Shown one piece after another: positions 10,183 to 19,072 of a stretch of DNA of 64,000 nt. Position 1 is the first letter of the stretch. Every line of letters starts with the position of its first letter. The stretch is from Candidatus Tisiphia endosymbiont of Nedyus quadrimaculatus (lineage in GTDB: Bacteria; Pseudomonadota; Alphaproteobacteria; Rickettsiales; Rickettsiaceae). Below the pieces are notes generated by a model, which saw only the letters and a list, made by a program, of their open reading frames with translations, did not search any database and was not told the origin of the DNA. A program made the translations under genes and the position numbers. Location: assembly GCF_964059235.1 (NCBI RefSeq), contig NZ_OZ060452.1, positions 496,001 to 560,000 on the forward strand, written 5' to 3'.

Positions 10183-11211
10183 TCAAGCATATGCACATTT
10201 TCTTGTAACACATACATACGCTATTCTAGCTAATTTGTTTGCTATTGCCACAGCAGCCTTATTAAAGCTCATCCTTCCCAACAATTTTTTTGCCCATAGC
10301 ACTAAATGATCAGTGGGGTCCTTTTGTATTTTTGCTCTGATTGCAATAGACCTTGCTCCTTGTATCAGCATAGTTCTAACATATCTATCTCCTTTCTTAG
10401 TGATAGATCCAAGACTTGTTTTACCACCTGTGCTATTTTGCTTAGGCACTAATCCCAAACTTGCAGCAAAACTTCGACAATCATCATAATTTTCATAAGC
10501 TGCTATGCTTAGTATATTAGCATTAATTTCTCCAATACCTGGTATTGTTTTTAATAAAGTAGCTGTTTCAGATTCTTTATTTATTGCTATTAGCTGTTTA
10601 TCTATTGCTGATTCTTGTATTAATAACGTAGCAATTTCTTCAGCTATTACCTTCATTTCCTTATACATTCTCTCTGAAATCACACCAGCATTTTTGGCAT
10701 CTTCTACTATATTTAATGCCTCACGGGCAAATTTAGATTTACTCATTTTTATGTAATAACCAAATTCAAGTAAATCACTCATTAAACCATTACTATATTG
10801 TACTCTTTGTCTAATAATATGTTGCCGACGTTTATGTAACCAACTAATCTCTTGTTGTGATATATTTTTTATACGAACCGATTTTAACTCCGGATCTTTT
10901 CCTGCTCTTGCTATTGCCAAAGCATCATTTGTATCATTTTTTTGCCGAGTTTTTGCAAAAGCTTTTACATCACATGGTTTAAGTAATTTTACTGTAAAAC
11001 CTGATTCCATAAACTTATTGCTCCAATAATGACAACTGCCACATGCTTCCATTACCAATAAACTATTCTTGGGAATGTTTGTTAAAATGTAGTCTTCAAA
11101 TTCTTCTCTGTGTAATTTTTTAGCTAATATTTTTTCACCATCTTTATTTAATGCAACAATATGAAAAATTGTTTTTGCTAAATCAATGCCTAGTATGTTA
11201 ATATCTTTCAT
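10183..11211 (-). CDS. IS110-family transposase, copy 1
   Basis: A 342-residue DEDD-type recombinase. The N-terminal RuvC-like domain starts GIDLAKTIFHIV and continues with VMEACGSCHYW and KNDTNDALAIA. The C-terminal Transposase_20 domain has TIPGIGEINA followed by SFAASLGLVPKQNSTGGK with the serine-bearing region. The protein is identical to copy 2 at 26049-27077. One synonymous difference is visible near 10952 (CGG versus CGA arginine). The gene itself is whole, although the element around it is interrupted. Confidence 0.95.
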   Translation of the reverse strand: MKDINILGIDLAKTIFHIVALNKDGEKILAKKLHREEFEDYILTNIPKNSLLVMEACGSCHYWSNKFMESGFTVKLLKPCDVKAFAKTRQKNDTNDALAIARAGKDPELKSVRIKNISQQEISWLHKRRQHIIRQRVQYSNGLMSDLLEFGYYIKMSKSKFAREALNIVEDAKNAGVISERMYKEMKVIAEEIATLLIQESAIDKQLIAINKESETATLLKTIPGIGEINANILSIAAYENYDDCRSFAASLGLVPKQNSTGGKTSLGSITKKGDRYVRTMLIQGARSIAIRAKIQKDPTDHLVLWAKKLLGRMSFNKAAVAIANKLARIAYVCVTRKCAYA

Positions 11212-11312
11212 GGTATGGACTCCTTTTTAATTATTAAATAGTATAATTATGTGACCGAATTATATTCGTGATCACGGTAGTAAGTAAAGTTTCTTTTACT
11301 TACTCGTCCATA

Positions 11313-11557
11313 CCATCATTCTTAGCAACGGCGGGAATCTAAAAAAATAGCCTAAAAGACTATTAAACATTATTAGATCCCAGCTTTCGCTGGGATGACA
11401 TCGTTTTGACATTAGTACTACAACTGTAGTACTAAGGTAGTTTAAAAGATATAGAAAATAAAGATTTATAAAAAACTACAATTTTTATTGAAAATATGAT
11501 AAAGATTTAATCTGAAAAATTTTTCACATTTTATATAGTAAACTAAAGAGATTTTAA
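11313..11557. repeat. Repeat tail of IS110 copy 1 and upstream region of gatB
   Basis: About 11313-11435 is shared with copy 2 (27179-27300) and contains two short GCGGGAATC / GATCCCAGC palindromic repeats. The match stops near 11435, where copy 2 continues into the right arm of an outer palindrome that copy 1 lacks. The last 100 bp are AT-rich and should hold the gatB promoter; TATATAGTA near 11534 is a possible -10 region. Confidence 0.6.
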
Positions 11558-13006
11558 ATGACTTATATTGTTGGTAATACAGGTAAATGGGAATATGTTA
11601 TAGGTGTGGAGATACATGCTCAAATTTCTTCAAAATCCAAACTTTTCTCTGCTAGTTCCGCCGAATTTGCTGCTCCTCCCAATTCACAAGTATCGTTGAT
11701 TGATGCAGCAATGCCTGGAATGTTACCAGTATTAAATGAATATTGTGTTCACCAAGCAATTAAGACTGGTCTTGGGCTTAAGGCAAGAATTAATCTTAAT
11801 TCAAGATTTGATCGTAAGAATTACTTTTACCCTGACTTACCGCAAGGGTATCAAATCTCGCAATTCTATCATCCAATTGTCCAAAATGGTTATTTAGATA
11901 TAGTAACTCAGCAGGGAGCAACCAAGAAGATTAGAATTAATCGTTTGCATTTAGAACAAGATGCGGGCAAGTCTATCCATGATCAATCTCCGTATTATAG
12001 CTTCATTGATTTAAACCGGGCTGGTGTAGGATTAATGGAAATTGTTACTGAACCAGACCTTGGTTCACCGGAGGAAACGGCTGAGTTTGTTCGTAAACTC
12101 AGGACTTTGTTGAGATATATAGGAAGTTGTGATGGTGACATGGAAAAAGGTTCGTTACGTTGCGATGCTAATGTTTCAGTAAGGCTTCCCGGGAATCCAC
12201 TCGGAACAAGGTGTGAGATCAAAAACATAAATTCGATTCGTAATATTATGCGGGCAATAGAGTTTGAAGCAAATAGGCAAGTGAATTTAATTGAAAATGG
12301 TCAGACAATAATACAGGAGACTAGATTATTTGATGCTGATACTGGTGAAACTAGAACCATGCGTTTAAAAGAAGAATCTCATGACTATAGATATTTTCCT
12401 GATCCGGATCTATTACCTATAGTGATATCTGAGGAGCTAATAGAGCAATTAGCTCAAGAACTACCAGAGCTTCCGGATGCAAAAATCAAAAGATATATTG
12501 CCGAATATAGTTTAAACACATATGACGCTGAGGTTCTTGCGGCTGATGAACAGGTAGCATATTATTTCGAAGCAGCAGTGACCTTATGTAATCCTAAGAT
12601 ACTTGCTAATTGGGTTATTAGTGAGTTATTTGGTCAGCTTAATAAAAATTCCATTAGCTTAAATGAGTGTAAAATTACCCCAAAAATGCTTGCCCAAATG
12701 GTGAAGTTAATAGAAGATGGGGTTATTTCAGGGAAAATTGCCAAAGTAGTTTTCGAAACTATGTTTGAAACTGGCGAGCAACCGGAAAAAATTATTAAAG
12801 AAAAGGGCTTAGTGCAAATGTCAGATAGTGGTATACTATCTGCTATAATTGACGAAATATTGTCGGAAAATCCTGATTCTGTTGCTGCTTATAAAAGCGG
12901 TAAGGATAAATTATTTGGTTTTTTCGTAGGACAAGTAATGAAGAAAACTGAAGGCAAGGCCAATCCTAGCCTAGTGAATGATTTATTAAAGGAGAGATTA
13001 AAATAA
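11558..13006 (+). CDS. gatB: Aspartyl/glutamyl-tRNA amidotransferase subunit B
   Basis: GatB is the kinase/tRNA-binding subunit of GatCAB, which converts Glu-tRNA(Gln) (and in some bacteria Asp-tRNA(Asn)) to the amidated form. The 482 residues include [18 protein letters not shown], the metal- and glutamate-binding core [14 protein letters not shown], the GEL-like [14 protein letters not shown] segment and the C-terminal YqeY-like helical domain ending [11 protein letters not shown]. The length is normal. gatC and gatA are not in this window. The stop codon overlaps the apparent first codon of tsaD by one base. Confidence 0.97.
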   Translation: MTYIVGNTGKWEYVIGVEIHAQISSKSKLFSASSAEFAAPPNSQVSLIDAAMPGMLPVLNEYCVHQAIKTGLGLKARINLNSRFDRKNYFYPDLPQGYQISQFYHPIVQNGYLDIVTQQGATKKIRINRLHLEQDAGKSIHDQSPYYSFIDLNRAGVGLMEIVTEPDLGSPEETAEFVRKLRTLLRYIGSCDGDMEKGSLRCDANVSVRLPGNPLGTRCEIKNINSIRNIMRAIEFEANRQVNLIENGQTIIQETRLFDADTGETRTMRLKEESHDYRYFPDPDLLPIVISEELIEQLAQELPELPDAKIKRYIAEYSLNTYDAEVLAADEQVAYYFEAAVTLCNPKILANWVISELFGQLNKNSISLNECKITPKMLAQMVKLIEDGVISGKIAKVVFETMFETGEQPEKIIKEKGLVQMSDSGILSAIIDEILSENPDSVAAYKSGKDKLFGFFVGQVMKKTEGKANPSLVNDLLKERLK

Positions 13007-14037
13007 TTAAAATATTAGGTATTGAATCAAGTTGTGATGATACTGGCGTGGCAATAGTCACCTCAGATAAAGAAATTTTGTCAAATATTGTTATTTCCCA
13101 ACATCAAGAACATAAGCTATTCCAAGGGGTAGTACCGGAAATTGCTGCTAGATCACATTTACAAAATTTAGAAAAAGCAGTTAGATATGTTTTAGATGAA
13201 AGCCATCTTGAGTTATCTGATATAGATGGAATCGCAGCTACTTCCGGTCCTGGCTTGATAGGAGGAGTAATAGTTGGCTCAATGTTTGCTAGATCCATTG
13301 CTAGTGTCTTAAAGAAGCCTTTTATTGCAGTTAACCACTTAGAAGGACATTTACTTACTGCTAGATTAACCAATAAGGCTGAATATCCTTACTTACTTCT
13401 ATTAGTTTCCGGCGGACATTGTCAATTTGTTGTCGCTTCCTCCCTTGGCAAATATAAAATTTTAGGACAAACTATAGATGATTCGGTTGGAGAGTGTTTT
13501 GATAAAGTAGCTAAAATGCTGGGTTTGCCTTTCCCTGGAGGAGTAGAAATTGAGAGAAGAGCAAAATTTGGCGATCCGTCTAAATATATTTTACCAAAAC
13601 CTATTATTCATCAAAGTGGCTGTAATATGTCGTTTTCAGGTTTAAAGACTGCAGTACGCATATTAATATCCAAATTAGAACCTATAGGTGATCAAGAAAT
13701 TAATGATATAGCAGCCAGCTTTCAATATGTGGTTGGAGAAATATTGTCAGTAAAAATGCTTAATAGCTTTAGAATATATGAAGAATTTATAGGTAAGTCG
13801 CTATTGCTACAAAAAACTTGTGTGCTTGCCGGTGGGGTTGCTGCTAATGATTATTTGAGGTCTATACTTAAGTATCAAGCTGCAACTCAAGGATACGCAC
13901 TTTTAGTACCCCCAGCACATTTATGTACCGATAATGCCGCTATGATTGCTTATGCTGGGCTAGAACGTTTGCAAAACAATCTTACTAACCTACTCGATTT
14001 TTGTCCTAGAGCAAAATGGAGTTTAGAGGATTTATAA
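13006..14037 (+). CDS. tsaD: tRNA N6-adenosine threonylcarbamoyltransferase TsaD, apparent ATT start
   Basis: TsaD transfers the threonylcarbamoyl group to A37 of ANN-decoding tRNAs. The ASKHA-fold signature [16 protein letters not shown] begins right after the gatB stop, with metal-binding HLEGHL and the C-terminal [12 protein letters not shown]. The frame contains no ATG, GTG or TTG between an in-frame TGA at 12979-12981 and a GTG at 13048, and the GTG would remove the conserved ESSCDD motif. The most likely start is ATT at 13006 (or ATA at 13003), preceded by GGAGAG at 12991-12996. The 3' end overlaps the converging MFS gene by 6 bp. Confidence 0.92.
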   Translation: MKILGIESSCDDTGVAIVTSDKEILSNIVISQHQEHKLFQGVVPEIAARSHLQNLEKAVRYVLDESHLELSDIDGIAATSGPGLIGGVIVGSMFARSIASVLKKPFIAVNHLEGHLLTARLTNKAEYPYLLLLVSGGHCQFVVASSLGKYKILGQTIDDSVGECFDKVAKMLGLPFPGGVEIERRAKFGDPSKYILPKPIIHQSGCNMSFSGLKTAVRILISKLEPIGDQEINDIAASFQYVVGEILSVKMLNSFRIYEEFIGKSLLLQKTCVLAGGVAANDYLRSILKYQAATQGYALLVPPAHLCTDNAAMIAYAGLERLQNNLTNLLDFCPRAKWSLEDL

Positions 14038-15279
14038 AAATGGGGAATTATTCTTTGCCATTTGCTGCTTATTAATAACAATATGAAACACTAACATCAT
14101 ACTAATTGAAATGATTAGCATGAATAATGGTAATTGTGTCAATGATCCGTTATGCATATATCCCATTAATGCTGTAAAACTTGTGACAATTATATAATAC
14201 ATAAAACCAAAAAGTGAAGCTGCTGTGCCAGCAAATTTGCCATAATCTTCCAAAGCTTGACTTAAGCAATTTGGAGCTATCATAGTGATGCCTGTCATAA
14301 TAATACCTAGCCATAATAAAGTTTGTAATAAAGACCCTGTCACATTATCTTTATTAATTAGATTAAAATAACTAGATAACAAGAATAGCAAAGATCCTAA
14401 ACACATAACCTTAATAGCTGCAAAAATAATATTATCAGAAGTTTTTTGCAGTTTATGCATCTTTTTGGATATAAGTCCACCTAAAGCTAAGGGAATACAT
14501 ATAAAAAATGATATCATACCAAATGATGAAGTTAAAATATTTAGTCCTGAGATAAAATAAAAAGGTGCTTCAGTAAAATAACCAAATAAAATACCATTCA
14601 CTGCTCCAGTTAAAAATGCTAAACCAAGCAATCTTGGATCTTTAATCATTTTACCAAAACATTCTTTATAAAGTGGAATAACCAAGCGTTCAGTTCTAAG
14701 ATTTAGGTTAGTTTCTGGCAGTCTGGCTGATATTAACACCATGATAAATATTGCAATCACTATCAGAACAAGAAATACCGCCGACCAATGATAAAATTTT
14801 ATTACAAAACCACCTATAATTGGTCCTATAGCAGGAGCAAATGCTATGGCAATAGCTATCGTTGAGAACATTTTACCACGCTCTGCTGGTTTTATTATAT
14901 CTCTAGCTATGGCTTGCCCTAATACCGACCCAACACTAGCTCCAAAAGCTTGCATAAATCTTGCAGCAAGTAGCATATTAATATTATCTGCTAAATAACA
15001 AATGAAGCACGATAAAATATAAATCAAAAATCCTGTAAGTATGCAAGGCTTACGCCCATAAAAATCAGATAAATTACCCCATATTAAAACACCAACAGCA
15101 AAGCCAAACAAAAAAATAGTAAGTGTGTATTCTGCTAAATTAGCACTAATTTTCAAATCCTTGGCTAAGTCAGGAAGCGAGGGGGTATAAATCGTCTCAC
15201 TTAACGTCGGTATTATAACCATTAATATAATAATATACAATGGTGCGACTATGATATTCTCAATTTTATCTAGTTTCAT
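14032..15279 (-). CDS. Bcr/CflA-type MFS drug exporter
   Basis: A 415-residue inner-membrane transporter with about 12 spans. The N-terminal [16 protein letters not shown], the loop motif [17 protein letters not shown] and the antiporter motif [17 protein letters not shown] match the Bcr/CflA group of multidrug or sulfonamide exporters. The substrate is not predictable. Rickettsiae commonly keep several paralogues of this type. It converges with tsaD, with overlapping tails. Confidence 0.88.
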   Translation of the reverse strand: MKLDKIENIIVAPLYIIILMVIIPTLSETIYTPSLPDLAKDLKISANLAEYTLTIFLFGFAVGVLIWGNLSDFYGRKPCILTGFLIYILSCFICYLADNINMLLAARFMQAFGASVGSVLGQAIARDIIKPAERGKMFSTIAIAIAFAPAIGPIIGGFVIKFYHWSAVFLVLIVIAIFIMVLISARLPETNLNLRTERLVIPLYKECFGKMIKDPRLLGLAFLTGAVNGILFGYFTEAPFYFISGLNILTSSFGMISFFICIPLALGGLISKKMHKLQKTSDNIIFAAIKVMCLGSLLFLLSSYFNLINKDNVTGSLLQTLLWLGIIMTGITMIAPNCLSQALEDYGKFAGTAASLFGFMYYIIVTSFTALMGYMHNGSLTQLPLFMLIISISMMLVFHIVINKQQMAKNNSPFL

Positions 15280-15377
15280 TAATAACTTCCATTGGTTGCA
15301 GATCTTGTCCTTTATACATTAAAATTTTAGAACATTACACAAAATTTTTGGATGGTAAATAATTTCTTACTTTAATT

Positions 15378-16082
15378 CTAAGAATCTGGCAAATCAAGGC
15401 AATATCCTGTGGCACGGACCGTTTTTATAAATACTTCAGATTCTTTATTTTTTAGAGATGCTCTTATTCTATTTATATGTACATCAATAGTACGCAGGTC
15501 AATAGTCGTATCCTTGCCCCACACTTTATCTACAATATCTTGACGGGAAAATATTACTTTAGGTGCTTTTATCAAAAGTTGTAAAATCTTAAATTCTGTT
15601 GGTCCTAAACGAATTATCCTGCCGTTATTAGTTACTTTATAGGTAGTAAGATCCATACTTACTTCCTTATATTTTATAACTTTATCTTGTAGAATCAAAT
15701 TAGATCGTCGGAGTAATGATCTTATTGAAATCATTAGCTGATCTGGCGTGAATGGTTTAATAAGAGAAACAACAAAGTTATTATCTTCCAAAGTATAATT
15801 AGACGGGGACTCTCCGGAATGTAGCAAAAAAATTACTGGTACTTTCGCTAAACCATTAATTTCTCTTAGTTTAGTTGCTATTTCTGTAGCAACTTTATCT
15901 TGTACCATCGAATCAACAATAATTATATCAGGGTGATTTGCAATAGAGGAGACCATAGCTTTTTCTATTGTATTAACCTTAACAAGGTCAAACCATGCTC
16001 TCTCTATGACGTTAGATAAAGAAACGTTAATGCTTTTAGTTGATTCTATAATAAGAACTCTAGGTGGTAATTTATCAAACAT
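15378..16082 (-). CDS. OmpR/PhoB-family response regulator
   Basis: A 234-residue two-domain regulator. In the receiver domain (about 7-125), the phospho-acceptor is Asp57 in DIIIVDSM and the conserved Lys is Lys109 in SLIKPF. The acidic pair near the N-terminus is reduced to a single Glu (IIES), which may weaken Mg2+ binding. The winged-helix domain (about 135-232) has LGPTEFKILQLLI and DVHINRIRASL with the terminal GYCL wing. No histidine kinase is adjacent, as is common in Rickettsia. Confidence 0.88.
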   Translation of the reverse strand: MFDKLPPRVLIIESTKSINVSLSNVIERAWFDLVKVNTIEKAMVSSIANHPDIIIVDSMVQDKVATEIATKLREINGLAKVPVIFLLHSGESPSNYTLEDNNFVVSLIKPFTPDQLMISIRSLLRRSNLILQDKVIKYKEVSMDLTTYKVTNNGRIIRLGPTEFKILQLLIKAPKVIFSRQDIVDKVWGKDTTIDLRTIDVHINRIRASLKNKESEVFIKTVRATGYCLDLPDS

Positions 16083-16552
16083 TTTAAATACTAATTAAAT
16101 GAAGACTTTGGGCATGACTAAATTCTTCTTTGTATACCCAAATGATTGAGGGATTGGAGCATAAAACAAGGTATAAGCATGCAGACGTACATGTAAGTAA
16201 TGTGAAGTACGCGAACCCTCAAAGTTTTTGCTGAGTCAATTTTTAAAGTAAAAAGAGTATAATTCAGTTATGCAAGAGTCTAATGTTACATTGTTGTGAA
16301 TTTATTGTAATGATATTAATTTGACTTTTTAAAGTACAATATTATCGAATTAATTAATAAATTTCTACTAAATTTATTAATATAAGTCTACTAATTTAAT
16401 TATTTGTTTACAATCCGTGTAAAACGGTTACATTTTTGCAATCAAAAGGTATTAGTGATTTATTAATTATGCTCTATAATAAAGATAACACTTGAATTAA
16501 ATGTTTTTTATTGTTATAAATGGCTTTATTTTGTAGCTGGAGATTCTTATAT
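16083..16552. promoter_or_regulatory. Divergent spacer upstream of rpsF
   Basis: 470 bp without a convincing gene. About 16134-16230 (from TATACCCAAATGATTGAG to GTACGCGAACCCTC) resembles the repeat inserted in nuoN. The rpsF promoter is probably near TATAAT at 16475-16480; the matching -35 at 17 bp (TTAGTG) is poor. A GTTATCTT/AAGATAAC-like stretch is nearby. The rest is AT-rich and unassigned. Confidence 0.4.
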
Positions 16553-16921
16553 ATGGCTTTTTACGAATCAGTTTTTATCATACGTCAAGATATTTCGTCT
16601 GCTGATGTAGATAAAATTACCGATGACTTTACTAAAATTGTTAAAGATAGTAACGGTGAAGTTATTAAAACTGAATATTGGGGTTTAAGAAGTTTAGCCT
16701 ATAAGATTGGTAATAATAAAAAAGGACATTATGTTTTTATGGGGCTTAAAACTGCTTTTTCGGTAATAAATGAACTGGAAAGGAAAATGAAGCTAAGTGA
16801 AAATATTATTAGGTTTGTTAATATCAATGTTGATTCAATAAGTGCTGAACCTTCGCCGATTCTAAGAAGTAAAAGTTCAGATCATGAAGAAATAGTTGAT
16901 GTAACAATTAATAAAGACTAA
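16553..16921 (+). CDS. rpsF: 30S ribosomal protein S6
   Basis: S6 binds S18 and the 16S central domain. The 122-residue protein starts [13 protein letters not shown], with the central [12 protein letters not shown] and the HYVFMGL strand. I choose the ATG at 16553 because GGAG lies 10 bp ahead and the family begins here. The frame is also open from an ATG at 16520. It is first in rpsF-rpsR-rplI. Confidence 0.96.
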   Translation: MAFYESVFIIRQDISSADVDKITDDFTKIVKDSNGEVIKTEYWGLRSLAYKIGNNKKGHYVFMGLKTAFSVINELERKMKLSENIIRFVNINVDSISAEPSPILRSKSSDHEEIVDVTINKD

Positions 16922-16948
16922 ATAGTAATAAAATTGGAAAATATTAAA

Positions 16949-17233
16949 ATGTTTGAGAATGATGCTGTTGACTCTCAGTCAATGACTAGAATGGCTGATA
17001 GAAGTAATAAAAGAGTGTTTTTTAGAAAACGTAAGGGATGCCCTCTTTCTATTCCAAATGCTCCAGTAATTGATTACAAGAACCCTGATTTGTTACTAAA
17101 ATTTGTATCAGAAGGTGGTAGAATGTTGCCTAGTAGGATTACCAATGTATGTGCCAAAAAGCAAAGAAAACTGAAGAATGCTATAAAAATTGCTAGAATC
17201 CTAGCGTTGTTGCCTTTTGTATTTCAAATTTGA
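16949..17233 (+). CDS. rpsR: 30S ribosomal protein S18
   Basis: S18 is a small basic platform protein that pairs with S6. The signature is [26 protein letters not shown] followed by [20 protein letters not shown]. The ATG at 16949 gives 94 residues. A TTG 15 bases upstream is in frame but less likely. The C-terminus ends [10 protein letters not shown]. Confidence 0.96.
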   Translation: MFENDAVDSQSMTRMADRSNKRVFFRKRKGCPLSIPNAPVIDYKNPDLLLKFVSEGGRMLPSRITNVCAKKQRKLKNAIKIARILALLPFVFQI

Positions 17234-17246
17234 GCAGAGGAATAAG

Positions 17247-17801
17247 ATGGAAATTATTTTGATTAAACCTGTAAGAAAACTCGGAAAGATTGCAGAGATT
17301 CTTAAGGTAAAAAAGGGGTTTGCTCGTAATTATCTTATCCCCAAAAAGTTAGCAATTAGGGCAACAGAACCTAATAAACAGTTCATAGAAGCCCAAAAGC
17401 ATGATCTTGAAACGAAGGAGCTAAAAATAAGATCTGAGGCAGAAGCTATTAATAATGTTATCAGTGGTAAGGAATTAATATTTATTAAGCAGTCTGCTGA
17501 TGATGGTCGGTTGTTTGGTTCAGTGAATAATAAAGAAATTGCTGAAAGTTTGTCTAAGGCTTCTTTGCACTCAATATCACATTTAAGTATAATTCTTGAG
17601 AAACCAATAAAGTCAACAGGTGTATTCGTGGTAGAGGTTAGGTTGCACGCTGAGCTTAGTACAAATATAACGGTAATTGTTGCAAGGTCAGAATCTGAAG
17701 CACAGGATTACTCAAGAAACAATAAGCAAGATACTATTAGCTCCCTTGAAAGTTCTAATCAACAAGAAGCCTCTACTCCTAACGATGTGGAGCAGATATA
17801 A
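17247..17801 (+). CDS. rplI: 50S ribosomal protein L9
   Basis: L9 has an N-terminal domain that binds 23S rRNA ([32 protein letters not shown]), a long helix and a C-terminal domain ([16 protein letters not shown]). The start is the ATG at 17247, with AGAGGA ahead of it. The last 35 or so residues are a hydrophilic, Ser/Gln/Asn-rich tail beyond the conserved fold. That tail ends inside the first unit of a 34/35-bp tandem duplication, which sets the present stop codon. Confidence 0.95.
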   Translation: MEIILIKPVRKLGKIAEILKVKKGFARNYLIPKKLAIRATEPNKQFIEAQKHDLETKELKIRSEAEAINNVISGKELIFIKQSADDGRLFGSVNNKEIAESLSKASLHSISHLSIILEKPIKSTGVFVVEVRLHAELSTNITVIVARSESEAQDYSRNNKQDTISSLESSNQQEASTPNDVEQI

Positions 17802-17842
17802 GACTAATACTCCTAACGATGTGGAGCAAGATATAAGACTAA
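17774..17842. repeat. Tandem duplication of 34 and 35 bp at the rplI stop
   Basis: Units 17774-17807 and 17808-17842 are identical (TACTCCTAACGATGTGGAGC...) except for one extra A in the second. The first unit supplies the rplI stop; in the second, the same frame would read on for about 20 more codons. Confidence 0.92.
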
Positions 17843-17854
17843 CTCTCTCCCTTC

Positions 17855-17999
17855 AGACCTCTTGCATAATTTTCTTCTGCTAGGGAATTTGAAGGAGACA
17901 TGAAACCTCGCCCCACAGCAGACTATGATATATGTGAGGATTCGAGTCTAGGTGCATTGCCTAAATTACCAACAGAAGTAGAATTATGCAAAAGGTCTA
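17855..17999. repeat. Rickettsia palindromic element, RPE-1-like, intergenic copy
   Basis: This 145-bp element has imperfect inverted ends (AGACCTCTTGCATAATT at left, AATTATGCAAAAGGTCT at right). It matches the insertion inside dapF at 49977-50121 in order and length, including TAGAATTATG and GGATTCGAGT. Confidence 0.85.
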
Positions 18000-18016
18000 T
18001 TGCCCCATCCGTAGGG

Positions 18017-18268
18017 TTATTTGACTATATTTAATGGAGAGCTGGTAGTTTTTATGGTGATAGCATGTAATTTATTATTATTCAGTATTTCTGCTAAAGC
18101 TTTTTTTACCATCTTATGCTGATTAATTAGACTGATTCCAAGAAAAGCATCATCTTGTATTTCTAAGGAATAATGATCCTGATCTCCAGCTAAATCAACA
18201 ATTTTTATTTTGGCATTTGGAAAACTATAACGTATAATTTCTTCAAGTTCTTTAATAGATATTGCCAT
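18017..18268 (-). CDS. bolA: BolA-family protein
   Basis: A small 83-residue BolA/IbaG-type protein. These usually pair with monothiol glutaredoxins in Fe-S handling. It has an alpha-beta-beta-alpha-alpha-beta pattern, with HYSLEIQDDAFLGISLINQHKMVKKAL containing the conserved helix, and HAITIKT as the last strand. The invariant His of the HK motif is present. No grxD lies next to it. The start at 18268 gives a normal length. Confidence 0.88.
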   Translation of the reverse strand: MAISIKELEEIIRYSFPNAKIKIVDLAGDQDHYSLEIQDDAFLGISLINQHKMVKKALAEILNNNKLHAITIKTTSSPLNIVK

Positions 18269-18305
18269 TGTTCTTTAGATTTTTTTATGTAACATAATCT
18301 TAGTT

Positions 18306-18514
18306 CGATGTAAGACATCGGATTAATAGCCTAGGGTGTCTGCACCTTCGATGTCACCCCTGCGAAGGTAGCGGGGTCTAAAAGAATAGCATAGAAGATA
18401 TGTTATATAGTTTTAGATCCCAGCTTTCGTTGGGATGACATAATGGCAGCAGGGGTTGATGACATCATCCCTAATGGTGATGATTACTTGAGCCTGCTAT
18501 TAATTTATTACACC
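18306..18514. repeat. Inverted partner of the repeat beyond patatin 1
   Basis: The reverse complement of this segment aligns with 7189-7388 nearly end to end. The shared parts include GCTCAAGTAATCATC, CTAAAACTATATAACATA and CACCCTAGGCTATTAA. It includes two short GGGATC/GATCCC palindromes. Confidence 0.88.
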
Positions 18515-18578
18515 GATACTTGAGTTTAACATACAGCAAAAGCTTAAAGTCTGCAATCAGAGAAATTTAACAGTCGGT

Positions 18579-18791
18579 CAGGGTAATTTAAAAGTCACAA
18601 TCATTAGTTGCTATAGATGCAAATTTAACCACTACCGATGTCATCCCTGCGAAGGCAGGGATCTATATTACTTAATAGTCTTTCAGGCTTATTTTTTTAG
18701 ATTCCCGCCTACGCGGGAATGACATCGAGTGCATATTAAGCACTTTTTCCTTTATCTATTAGGCTTGCAGCCCGACTTTTAAATTACCCTG
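18579..18791. repeat. Miniature inverted-repeat element, family 2, copy A
   Basis: This 213-bp element ends in inverted repeats starting CAGGGTAATTTAAAAGTC. It is flanked by the 8-bp direct repeat CAGTCGGT at 18571-18578 and 18792-18799. The interior carries GGGAATC palindromes and the sequence TTAATAGTCTTTCAGGC shared with the copy at 36686-36897. There is no open frame. Confidence 0.9.
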
Positions 18792-18799
18792 CAGTCGGT

Positions 18800-19072
18800 C
18801 TGTAGGGCTGGTAAAGTAAGGGAAAGGGTGTTAGAATCTTATTACAAAGTTTTTTAATTTAAATAATTAACTTTGTATGGACTTCCCGTAAAATGCAAGA
18901 AAAACAATAACATATAACAGCAAAAAAGCAAATACAGTTTTGTGAAGCCAATTCTTTAAAGCAGGAAGAGTATATCATCCAATAAGCTAAACATTCTGTT
19001 ATCACTAGGTAAGATTACTCTTAAGGCAAGTTCTCACCTAGTTAGTTTTAGCAATGCACTCTTTTTTACTTT
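18800..19072. other. Spacer 3' of patatin 2
   Basis: AT-rich, no gene. An ACAAAGTT/AACTTTGT hairpin near 18855-18887 could act as a terminator for the patatin 2 transcript, but it lacks a clear T-run. Confidence 0.3.

Larger units (their letters stand above)
8544..11312 (-). mobile_element. IS110-family (IS1111-like) element, copy 1, interrupted by an IS256-type element
   Basis: The core is defined by a 17-bp inverted repeat (TATGGACGAGTAAGTAA) at the left and right ends, also present in copy 2 at 25755-27178. Removing the 1,337-bp insert and one 8-bp duplication gives 1,424 bp, the same as copy 2. Short inverted repeats near the ends are a feature of the IS1111 subgroup. Sequence identity to copy 2 extends beyond the core to about 8480 and 11435. 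The insertion lies in the non-coding part 3' of the transposase, where IS1111-type elements carry their guide (bridge/seek) RNA. Confidence 0.85.

Noticed and set aside
17677-17883. A 68-codon plus-strand frame overlapping rplI
   Set aside because: It is a shifted reading of the rplI tail and the tandem duplication, without an independent start signal.
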